From: Lentimicrobiaceae bacterium
Lineage (GTDB): Bacteria; Bacteroidota; Bacteroidia; Bacteroidales; WCHB1-69
Direction of reading: 5' to 3'
Assembly (NCBI GenBank): GCA_009776395.1
Contig: WRNX01000020.1
Coordinates: 1,007 to 15,103, forward strand
DNA length: 14,097 nucleotides
Part shown: positions 6,976-13,705 of the stretch, one piece after another
Layout: each line of letters starts with the position of its first letter
How positions within the stretch are numbered: the stretch's first letter is position 1
Translations under genes and position numbers: made by a program
The notes under the pieces: model-generated
Told to the model about the DNA's origin: nothing
The model's input: the letters and a program-made list of their open reading frames with translations, nothing else
Databases searched by the model: none

Positions 6976-7356
6976 TTATTCATTTTCTATGCCAGGTATT
7001 GGAGTTGGTGCAGGATTTTGCATTACGCAGTTACCTACGAAATTTGCGCCTGGTTCAATCGCAATTTTACTGACACGAATGTTTCCTGTTAAAGTGGCTG
7101 AGGCTTTTAAAGAGAGAATCTCGGTAGCCGTAATATCTGCTTTTGCTTCTCCTTCAATTTCAATAGAATGGCATTTAATTTTGCCCTCTATCAGTCCGCT
7201 TTTTCCTATAAATATTTTAGAATTGGAGGTAATATTTCCTTTTAGGTTACCGTCAATTCTGCAATCTCCGGCAGAAACAATATCTCCGGTTAGTGTGGTT
7301 CCAGCAGCAATCATATTAATTGCGCCTATTTCTTCCTGTTCTAAATTTTTTGACAT
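6976..7356 (-). CDS. Bactofilin (polymer-forming cytoskeletal protein)
   Basis: A 126-residue bactofilin: a disordered N-terminus (MSKNLEQEEIG), then a right-handed beta-helix core of about 17-residue rungs, roughly 14-112, with regularly spaced Gly/Ile/Ala: AAGTTLTGDIVSAGDCRIDG, then LKGNITSNSKIFIGKSGLIEG, KIKCHSIEIEGEAKADI and so on. A Pro-rich tail follows (PAPTPIPGIENE). Bactofilins self-assemble into membrane-associated filaments without nucleotide and act as scaffolds for envelope and cell-shape enzymes. It is first in a likely four-gene unit with the AtpI-like protein, acyltransferase and secreted protein. The M23 peptidase often found next to bactofilins is absent. A 120-bp gap separates it from guaB. 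Confidence 0.95.
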   Translation of the reverse strand: MSKNLEQEEIGAINMIAAGTTLTGDIVSAGDCRIDGNLKGNITSNSKIFIGKSGLIEGKIKCHSIEIEGEAKADITATEILSLKASATLTGNIRVSKIAIEPGANFVGNCVMQNPAPTPIPGIENE

Positions 7357-7449
7357 AATGATTACGTATTACATTTCACTCAATTGGATATGTGCGCAAA
7401 ATAACACAAAATTTTGAATTACATGCAGACGAAAAAATAATAATCAACC

Positions 7450-7474
7450 GAATTATCTTTAATTTGTATAATTC
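7450..7474 (-). terminator. Possible weak terminator after guaB
   Basis: On the minus strand, just past the guaB stop (7477), GAATTAT and ATAATTC (7474-7468 and 7456-7450) form a perfect 7-bp stem around an 11-nt loop, followed within about 8 nt by a T-rich stretch (TTATTATTTTTT). The stem is AT-rich and weak. It sits between guaB and the bactofilin gene on the same strand, where a transcript boundary is plausible. Confidence 0.3.
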
Positions 7475-7476
7475 AA

Positions 7477-8955
7477 TTAAATCCCTTGCGAGTAGTTGGG
7501 GGCTTCGCTGGTGATAGTGATGTCGTGGGGATGACTTTCCACTACGCCGGCATTGGTTATTCGGCAAAACTGTGCATGATGTAAATCGCTGATATTCTTC
7601 GCTCCGCAATATCCCATACCGGCTCTCAATCCGCCTGCCATTTGATAAATTACTTCGTAAAGGTCTCCTTTATAAGGTACTCTACCTGAAATTCCTTCGG
7701 GTACTAATTTTTTCATATCCTCTACATCGTCTTGCATATATCTGTCTTTCGATCCTTTTTGCATCGCTTCAATGGAGCCCATGCCACGATAGCTTTTGAA
7801 TCTTCGTCCATTAAAGAGAATTGTTTCGCCGGGAGATTCTTCCACGCCGGCAAGCAAACTGCCCAGCATTACCGAATCGGAACCTGCTGCCAGCGCTTTT
7901 ACAATATCTCCGGAGTATCTAATTCCTCCATCAGCAATAATAGGTACGCCGGTATCTTTTATAGCGCTATACACGTTGTAGATAGCGCTGATTTGAGGCA
8001 CGCCCACGCCGGCAATTACGCGAGTAGTGCAAATACTGCCGGGTCCAATCCCCACTTTAACGGCATCAGCGCCTGCATTTACCAGCATAATAGCGGCTTC
8101 GGCAGTAGCAATATTCCCTACCACAACATCTAAATGAGGATATCTGTTTTTTACTGATGCTAAAGCTTCTACTATATTTTTTGAATGTCCGTGCGCGGAA
8201 TCTAAAACAATAGCATCCACTTCGGCTTCCACCAAGGCTTCAATTCTTTTTTCCGTGTCAGATGAGATTCCCACGCCGGCTGCCACCCGCAACCTGCCTT
8301 GAGTATCTTTACAGGCAAACGGTTTATCTTTGGCTTTGGTGATATCTTTGTAAGTAATCAATCCAAGTAATTTACTGTCATTGTCCACCACCGGCAATTT
8401 TTCAATTTTATGTTGTTGCAAAATGTCGCTGGCTTGATAAAGGTCAATATCATTTTTAGTAACAATCAAATTTTCTTTGGTCATCACTAAATCAATAGGT
8501 TTGTTGAAATCTTTTTCAAAGCGGAGATCGCGGTTAGTAACAATTCCCACTAATTTATGGTCATGATTAACCACAGGAATTCCGCCGATTTTATATTCTG
8601 CCATCAATTTGAGCGCATCTCCCACCGTTTTTTCGGGTTTGATAGTAATAGGCGTATTAATCATTCCGTTTTCTGCGCGTTTCACCGATTTTACCTGTTT
8701 TGCCTGCTCTTCAATCGTCATATTTTTATGAATGACGCCGATTCCTCCTTCACGGGCAATTGAAATAGCCATCTTGGCTTCGGTAACTGTATCCATAGCC
8801 GCAGAGATAAAAGGCACATTTAATACAATGTTTTTTGAAAAACGGGTGGTTAATACTGCTTCTTTGGGAAGAATTTCTGAATAGGCAGGAATTAACAAAA
8901 GATCATCAAAAGTAACTCCTTCAAGGGTAATTCTATCGGATTGGAATGAGGGCAT
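7477..8955 (-). CDS. guaB: IMP dehydrogenase
   Basis: A 492-residue NAD-dependent enzyme oxidising IMP to XMP, the committed step of GMP synthesis. The TIM barrel starts VTFDDLLLIPAYSEILP (14-30). A Bateman module of two CBS domains, about 97-150 and 158-208 (both with the pattern IGGIPVVN / IEKLPVVD), is inserted in the barrel. The catalytic loop is GIGPGSICTTRVIAGVG (302-318) with Cys309. NAD/IMP binding segments VLDSAHGHS and ADGGIRYSGD are present, as is the mobile flap from RGMGS (390-394) to EGISGRVPYKG (420-430). Length is normal (about 490). The CBS pair implies purine-nucleotide regulation, as known for bacterial GuaB. The gene starts only 15 bp after the stop of the T9SS-sorted protein, so it either shares that transcript or has a promoter inside that gene. 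No purine riboswitch is visible. Confidence 0.98.
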   Translation of the reverse strand: MPSFQSDRITLEGVTFDDLLLIPAYSEILPKEAVLTTRFSKNIVLNVPFISAAMDTVTEAKMAISIAREGGIGVIHKNMTIEEQAKQVKSVKRAENGMINTPITIKPEKTVGDALKLMAEYKIGGIPVVNHDHKLVGIVTNRDLRFEKDFNKPIDLVMTKENLIVTKNDIDLYQASDILQQHKIEKLPVVDNDSKLLGLITYKDITKAKDKPFACKDTQGRLRVAAGVGISSDTEKRIEALVEAEVDAIVLDSAHGHSKNIVEALASVKNRYPHLDVVVGNIATAEAAIMLVNAGADAVKVGIGPGSICTTRVIAGVGVPQISAIYNVYSAIKDTGVPIIADGGIRYSGDIVKALAAGSDSVMLGSLLAGVEESPGETILFNGRRFKSYRGMGSIEAMQKGSKDRYMQDDVEDMKKLVPEGISGRVPYKGDLYEVIYQMAGGLRAGMGYCGAKNISDLHHAQFCRITNAGVVESHPHDITITSEAPNYSQGI

Positions 8956-8970
8956 TATGTTGTTTTTAAA

Positions 8971-10386
8971 TTAATCTCTTAATATCGTTAAAACTCCTGT
9001 ATAGGTTTGCCCTTTGGGAATGGAAGCGTATTTAAAAGCATAGTAATAAGTTCCATCCGGAAGTTTACGCCCATCACGAGATAAACCTTTAAAAGCATTT
9101 TCATCATTCAAAAATCCATTGTTTTTATATATACACTGGTAATTTTTTTGATGGAAAACAGTTTTTCCCCAACGGTCGGAGATGGTAAGTTCATTTTCTC
9201 TTACAGGGTTAAGCTTTTTAATTCCAAAAACATCATTCATTTTATCATCATTGGGCGTAATAATGTTAGGAATTATCAATGGACAATCATCTACTCTTTG
9301 ACTAGCGGTATCGGAACAGGAGCAGCATACAATTCTTATATTTAAAGTATCGTACAAACTTGTATCCATATAAGCTAACACAAAATAATATCCCGGATAT
9401 TCAATTTCAATACTTTTTTCAAGAACTGTGAAACTTGAGTCTTTGTCAAGGTAAGTCCAGTCGAAAGCAGTAAAGTTGGTTTCCAATTCAAGATTGCCAC
9501 CCATATCATCTCCTGCGCAAAAAGCCTCTTGTTTGAAAATAATTTTGAGTTGCGCGGTATCAATAATGGTAACGGTTAATCTAATTATAGTATCGCAATC
9601 GCAGCATGGCTCAAGACTATTAGAATAAAAAACACGTTCAATTGTATAATCATAATCTCCTTCGTGGCCATCGGGTCGTTTTATAATAACAGTATCAACA
9701 GGATCTCTATGATTGTCCACATACCAAATTACCGAATCACACGAACTGATAGTGTATGGTGGGTCGTCATTCTTAACGTATGGATTTATGATGATGTGCC
9801 AGCGCACTAAGCTATCGCAACCGCATTCTGAAACAGATTTTAAAGTATCCCACAAAGTATACAACTCCTTAGATTGAACATTATAGAATGTAGTATCTCC
9901 ATGTGTGTTAGTAGTAATGGTAATATCTCTTCCCTGACATACCGTTGTATCCAATGTAGTTCGGAAGTAATCAATTTTTACAATAGAGCTCAATGTTAAG
10001 GTATCTAAAACAGGAGTAGTATCGGTAGAAGTTTCAAATTCTATATACAATTCAACCGAAAAAGTGGTAATATTTGGCTCCGGTTCAATAATCGGAAATG
10101 ATAATGTAATGGGAGTAATATCGCTGCTATCGCAAAGATTAATAGAATGATACTGGTTATACCAACAATACTTAATAATTTTAATGTTTGTGTCTAATGG
10201 TTCAGAGTTAAAAGTAATTTCAGAATAAGGACAATAAGTTTCATTCTGCGTAGTACATCCATTAATGGTCATTTCAAAATAGCCGTTTTTAGGAGCTTTG
10301 GCTATTGATTTTCGTTTTGGTTTTTGTGCAAATCCGCAAACTACAAGGCTACTAATGATAAGTAAGAGTGTGATTTTTTTTAACAT
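8971..10386 (-). CDS. Secreted protein with gliding-motility/T9SS type B C-terminal sorting domain
   Basis: A 471-residue exported protein. Residues 1-20 form a signal peptide (MLKKITLLLIISSLVVCGFA|QK). The last 103 residues match the CHU_C/gliding-motility-associated C-terminal domain used as a type IX secretion signal: PLIIPNIITPNDDKMNDVFG (369-388), ISDRWGKTVF (402-411), FKGLSRDGRKLPDGTYYYAF (432-451), then YTGVLTI near the end. The middle is beta-rich and Thr/Asp-rich, with Cys pairs in repeated contexts, CGCDSLVRWHIIINP (188-202) and CDCDTIIRLTVTIID (262-276), typical of repeated modules in Bacteroidota surface proteins. It should cross the outer membrane by T9SS and become surface-anchored or released; the ligand is unknown. 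It is immediately upstream of guaB (15 bp) and 73 bp downstream of the transporter gene. Confidence 0.9.
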   Translation of the reverse strand: MLKKITLLLIISSLVVCGFAQKPKRKSIAKAPKNGYFEMTINGCTTQNETYCPYSEITFNSEPLDTNIKIIKYCWYNQYHSINLCDSSDITPITLSFPIIEPEPNITTFSVELYIEFETSTDTTPVLDTLTLSSIVKIDYFRTTLDTTVCQGRDITITTNTHGDTTFYNVQSKELYTLWDTLKSVSECGCDSLVRWHIIINPYVKNDDPPYTISSCDSVIWYVDNHRDPVDTVIIKRPDGHEGDYDYTIERVFYSNSLEPCCDCDTIIRLTVTIIDTAQLKIIFKQEAFCAGDDMGGNLELETNFTAFDWTYLDKDSSFTVLEKSIEIEYPGYYFVLAYMDTSLYDTLNIRIVCCSCSDTASQRVDDCPLIIPNIITPNDDKMNDVFGIKKLNPVRENELTISDRWGKTVFHQKNYQCIYKNNGFLNDENAFKGLSRDGRKLPDGTYYYAFKYASIPKGQTYTGVLTILRD

Positions 10387-10459
10387 TGTTGTAATATGTT
10401 TAATGGCTGCAAATAAACATGAAATTTTTAAATTATATGCAGAAAGAATAAAAAATGAA

Positions 10460-11701
10460 TTACCATTTTTTTATTTTGCATAAATAAACAGCAAAAATGA
10501 TTATATAAATATAACTTGGAAACATCACGCAATATGCCCAGTGGGTGCCAATTTTATCGGAAAAGATACCAAAAATGTAAGGGATAACGGCGCCTCCGGC
10601 GATTGCCATAATCAAAAATGCAGATGCCAATTTGGTGTGTTTTCCTAAATTATGAATAGAGAGGGGCCAAATAGCGGGCCACATAATAGCATGCGCAAAA
10701 CTTAATCCGATAATGGCATAAATAGATGGCTTTCCTGTAATAGTTAATGCAACAATAAGCAAGACCAATCCAAGTGAAGCGTTAAAAATGAGTGAAATAC
10801 GCTGTGAAATCACTTTGGGAACCAACGTTATCCCCACCATATATCCTGCCACTAATGCCAACAGCGCCGCCACAGGATAATATCTCGAAATATCTGTGGG
10901 GATTTGTAAGTCGTTGGCATACACTATTAAATAGTCAATAGCTATCACTTCCACGCCCACATAAAAGAAGATTGCCGCAATACCGAACCACAAGTAAGGA
11001 TAGGAAAAGATGGAACGACTTGCCGATTTTGTATCTTCTTGTTCCTCTTCATATATTTCGGGAAGTTTTGCCATTTTAATAAACAACACCAACCCTACTA
11101 ATACGGCGGTTATTATCAAATAAGGAAAAATAACGCTATGGGAAAGTTGTTGTAATATTTTTTCGCGTAAAACCACATTGGTAATAGAATCAAAATTCAC
11201 TAACAGATGCTCGGTACTTGAAAAGAGGGCTGAAAAGAGCGCTAAAACGCCCACCATTCCTGCAATTTTGTTACAAATTCCCATGATGCTAATGCGTTGT
11301 GCCGCCGATTCAATTGGACCGAGAATAGTTACATACGGGTTGGTGGCGGTTTGCAACAATGCCAATCCTGTGCCTTGCGTAAACAATCCAGTGAGAAACA
11401 ACAGATAGTTTCTTTGTATAGCGGCAGGAATAAATACTAACGATCCTATTGCCATCACAATTAATCCTAACGCCATTCCGTTAGAAAATCCTGTTTTTTT
11501 TAATATGGCAGAGGATGGAATTGCCATTACAAAATAGGAGATATAGAATGCAAAAGGCACTAAGGATGCTTCTGCTGCGGTGAGTTCGCATGCCGTTTTC
11601 AAAAAAGGGATGAGCACACTGTTTAGCCATGTAACAAATCCGAACACAAAAAATAATGCACCAATAATGAAGATGCTGAAAGAGTTGTTTTTGTTTTTCA
11701 T
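10460..11701 (-). CDS. MFS sugar transporter, FucP/GluP-like
   Basis: A 413-residue inner-membrane major facilitator with about 12 hydrophobic helices. The opening FIIGALFFVFGFVTWLNSVLIPFLKTACEL (from about residue 11) and the signature LLQTATNPYVTILGPIESAAQR (about 118-140) are characteristic of the fucose/glucose-galactose H+ symporter (FHS) family. EYEEEQE-like acidic residues in the central cytoplasmic loop (about 214-225) separate the two six-helix halves. Length fits the family (410-440). The sugar cannot be read from sequence; Bacteroidota homologues are usually annotated as glucose/galactose or fucose transporters. Its ATG lies 5 bp after the serS stop, so it is very likely cotranscribed with serS, and no sugar-catabolic gene is adjacent. 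Confidence 0.9.
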   Translation of the reverse strand: MKNKNNSFSIFIIGALFFVFGFVTWLNSVLIPFLKTACELTAAEASLVPFAFYISYFVMAIPSSAILKKTGFSNGMALGLIVMAIGSLVFIPAAIQRNYLLFLTGLFTQGTGLALLQTATNPYVTILGPIESAAQRISIMGICNKIAGMVGVLALFSALFSSTEHLLVNFDSITNVVLREKILQQLSHSVIFPYLIITAVLVGLVLFIKMAKLPEIYEEEQEDTKSASRSIFSYPYLWFGIAAIFFYVGVEVIAIDYLIVYANDLQIPTDISRYYPVAALLALVAGYMVGITLVPKVISQRISLIFNASLGLVLLIVALTITGKPSIYAIIGLSFAHAIMWPAIWPLSIHNLGKHTKLASAFLIMAIAGGAVIPYIFGIFSDKIGTHWAYCVMFPSYIYIIIFAVYLCKIKKW

Positions 11702-11706
11702 TGTAT

Positions 11707-12975
11707 CTAATCAATTATTTCAAATCCCGTGTAGTTTTGTAATGTTTTTGGAATGATAATTCCGGCGTCGGTTTGATTGTTTTCTAACAGAGCAGCCATG
11801 ATGCGAGGGAGGGCTAATGCGCTTCCGTTCAGGGTGTGCGCCAAGCGTGTTTTGCCGGTTTCATCTTTAAAGCGTAACTTCATACGGTTTGATTGAAATG
11901 CCTCGAAGTTGGATACAGAACTTACTTCCAACCAGCGTTTTTGCGCTTTGGAAAACACTTCCATATCGTAGGTTAGCGCTGAGGTGAAACTCATATCGCC
12001 GCCACAAAGTTTGACCACTCTGAAAGGCAGTTCCAACTGTTGTAAAAGAGATATGACGTATGTTTTCATTTCCTCTAATGCTTGATAAGAATTATCAGGA
12101 TGTTGAATCTGAACGATTTCCACTTTATCAAATTGGTGCAAACGATTTAATCCGCGCACATCTTTTCCATAAGAGCCTGCTTCACGGCGAAAACATGCTG
12201 AATAGGCACATAGTTTAATTGGAAAATCGGATTCTTTCAAAATCACATCTCTGTAAATATTGGTAACCGGAACTTCTGCGGTAGGGATTAGGTAAAAGTC
12301 ATCTAATGCAACGTAGTACATTTGGGCGTCTTTATCGGGAAGTTGTCCGGTAGCATACGCAGATTCTTTATTTACTAAATAAGGTGGTTGAATTTCGGTG
12401 TAATGCTGTTTTATGGCTGAATCTAAAAAAAAGTTAATGAGGGCGCGTTGCAGACGTGCGCCTTTTCCTTTATAAACGGGAAAACCTGCACCCGTAATCT
12501 TGGTACCCAAATCAAAATCAATAATGTCGAATTTTTTAACTAAATCCCAGTGAGATAAAGCATTTTCAAGAGGCGATGCTTCTCCTTCGGCATATATAAT
12601 TTCATTATCTTCTGCGCTTTTTCCAGCAGGAACGCTACTATGTGGAAGATTGGGCATAAGAACCATTAACTCTTGCATGTTGTTTTCTTTTACAACTAAG
12701 GTTTCTTGTGTCTCTTTTTCTTCTATTTTTAGTTTTGCAATATTTTCTTTTGCTTGATTTGCCTCTGCTGTTTGGCCATTTTTAAACAAAATTCCTATCT
12801 CTTTGGAAAATTTGTTTTGCATCATTAAATTATCATCTAACGACTTTTTTAGCGTTCTAATTGCTATATCTAAAGTCATTATGTCATTAACAATTTGTTG
12901 GGCGTCGAAGTTTTTAATTTTCAGTTTTTCAATAACGAAATTTGGATTTTCGCGCAGGGTTTGAATATGGAGCAT
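11707..12975 (-). CDS. serS: Seryl-tRNA synthetase
   Basis: A 422-residue class II synthetase charging tRNA-Ser (and tRNA-Sec where present). I chose the ATG at 12975 because the product then begins MLHIQTLRENPNFVIEKL, the standard SerRS N-terminus. An ATG at 13107 would add 44 Lys/Phe-rich residues with no family counterpart. Residues about 28-105 form the long antiparallel coiled-coil arm that contacts the tRNA-Ser variable arm (KKSLDDNLMMQNKFSKEIG, then EANQAKENIAKLKIEEKETQ). Catalytic motifs: motif 1 around 170-200, the TAEVPVTN serine-binding loop (232-239), motif 2 SACFRREAGSYGKDVRGLNRLHQFDKVE (259-286), and motif 3 TLNGSALALPRIMAALLEN (381-399). Length is normal. It is first in a likely unit with the FucP-like transporter and divergent from the gene at 13206. 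No T-box-like leader is seen. Confidence 0.97.
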   Translation of the reverse strand: MLHIQTLRENPNFVIEKLKIKNFDAQQIVNDIMTLDIAIRTLKKSLDDNLMMQNKFSKEIGILFKNGQTAEANQAKENIAKLKIEEKETQETLVVKENNMQELMVLMPNLPHSSVPAGKSAEDNEIIYAEGEASPLENALSHWDLVKKFDIIDFDLGTKITGAGFPVYKGKGARLQRALINFFLDSAIKQHYTEIQPPYLVNKESAYATGQLPDKDAQMYYVALDDFYLIPTAEVPVTNIYRDVILKESDFPIKLCAYSACFRREAGSYGKDVRGLNRLHQFDKVEIVQIQHPDNSYQALEEMKTYVISLLQQLELPFRVVKLCGGDMSFTSALTYDMEVFSKAQKRWLEVSSVSNFEAFQSNRMKLRFKDETGKTRLAHTLNGSALALPRIMAALLENNQTDAGIIIPKTLQNYTGFEIID

Positions 12976-13205
12976 TGGGGTAATATTTTTGAATGGCGAA
13001 TAAACATGATTTTTTTTAAATAGATTTAGAAAAATAAAAATCTGCTTAATTTTGGGTTCTGATTTATGTTTTTTGTGGTTATTTTCCAAAAGAGGCACTG
13101 TGCTCACGTAAAAGATGATAGTGCAGCGGAAAAAAACTTATAATAAAATAATATTTTTTCCGTTTATAATTATTTTAAAATTATTAACTAAAAACCAATA
13201 TTTAT
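12976..13205. promoter_or_regulatory. Divergent intergenic region serS / metal-associated-like protein
   Basis: This 230-bp noncoding, AT-rich stretch must carry the promoters for serS (leftward) and the gene at 13206 (rightward). I find only near-matches to TAnnTTTG (for example TATTTTTC on the minus strand at about 13034-13041), so no exact promoter is called. A short GCAC/GTGC inverted repeat lies at about 13096-13104. Confidence 0.4.
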
Positions 13206-13619
13206 ATGAAAAAGATTATTGTAATTGTAACATTAGCCATTTTTTGTTTTTCAGCGATGGCGCAACAGTGTGGTGCTGCGGCTGCCGCAAAATGCAACGA
13301 AGGTCCTAAACTTGAAGTAAAAGATGCTGAAACTATTATTATTCAAACCAACGCATACTCAGCCAAGAGCGATGCTGTTTTTAAAGAAAATTTACCGTTT
13401 TTAAAAGGTGTAAAAGAGTATAAGTACGATGAAACTACTTACAAAATAGCGGTTGCTTACGACCCGAAGAAAACTAATCCTGACGCTATTCGTGCGGAGA
13501 TTGCCAAAATGGGATTCGATGCCGACAAAGTGAAGGCAAACGAACAAGCCCGCGCCAAACTTCCGGCAGAATGTAAAACCATGCCCAAAGGATGTAGCCA
13601 TTCGTGCGGAAAACACTAA
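13206..13619 (+). CDS. Secreted heavy-metal-associated (HMA)-like protein lacking the CxxC motif
   Basis: A 137-residue protein with a signal peptide (MKKIIVIVTLAIFCFSAMA|QQ). Residues about 43-107 fit the beta-alpha-beta-beta-alpha-beta HMA fold: IIIQTNAYSAKSDAVFKENL, then FLKGVKEYKYDETTYKIAV, AYDPKKTNPDAIRAEIAKMG and FDADKV. In the Bacteroidota family I recall, the first loop reads like IQTSAxCGMCK; here both Cys positions appear as Ser (S52 and S55). Other Cys remain outside the fold: C22 and C30 after the signal peptide, and C123, C130, C134 in a tail CKTMPKGCSHSCGKH that also has two His. A periplasmic copper or other soft-metal role is possible but must use the tails. An ATG in the upstream poly-AT tract at 13115 gives only an out-of-frame ORF. 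The start at 13206 is fixed by the signal peptide. Confidence 0.8.
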   Translation: MKKIIVIVTLAIFCFSAMAQQCGAAAAAKCNEGPKLEVKDAETIIIQTNAYSAKSDAVFKENLPFLKGVKEYKYDETTYKIAVAYDPKKTNPDAIRAEIAKMGFDADKVKANEQARAKLPAECKTMPKGCSHSCGKH

Positions 13620-13620
13620 A

Positions 13621-13639
13621 TAATGATTAATGATTAATG
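13621..13639. repeat. Short heptamer run TAATGAT (2.7 units)
   Basis: TAATGAT TAATGAT TAATG begins one base after the stop of the preceding gene. The unit is a rotation of ATGATTA, the reverse complement of TAATCAT, so this is the array unit of 438-549 in inverted orientation about 13 kb away. Confidence 0.85.
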
Positions 13640-13645
13640 CAAAGT

Positions 13646-13692
13646 CTCGCGTAGCGAGTACACCTACGCTAAGCAGTACGCTAAGCGTGCTG
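13646..13692. repeat. GC-rich hairpin and direct-repeat cluster
   Basis: Within an otherwise AT-rich spacer: CTCGC-gta-GCGAG (13646-13658) is a perfect 5-bp-stem hairpin. TACGCTAAGC occurs twice (13665-13674 and 13677-13686, a 12-bp shift). The second copy sits in a hairpin at 13674-13692, CAGTACGC-taa-GCGTGCTG, with an 8-bp stem and one T-G wobble. It is followed by an A-rich run, not a T-run, on the plus strand, so it is not a standard terminator for the preceding gene. It ends 13 bp before the start of the restriction-modification-like gene. Confidence 0.7.
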
Positions 13693-13705
13693 TAAAACAA
13701 AAAAA

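Noticed and set aside
6989..7417. 142-residue ORF antisense to bactofilin
   Set aside because: Lies over a clear beta-helix bactofilin frame and arises from its regular codon pattern.
7732..8133. 133-residue ORF antisense to guaB
   Set aside because: Shadow of the conserved guaB frame; the translation resembles no protein and has no signal.
8956..8970. Purine riboswitch before guaB
   Set aside because: Only 15 bp separate guaB from the upstream gene, so there is no room for an aptamer.
12976..13107. Upstream start adding 44 residues to serS
   Set aside because: The added Lys/Phe-rich stretch has no counterpart in SerRS, whose N-terminus starts at the MLHIQTLREN methionine (12975).
12976..13130. 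T-box leader before serS
   Set aside because: No T-box-like conserved sequence or antiterminator hairpin is visible, and T-boxes are not expected in Bacteroidota.
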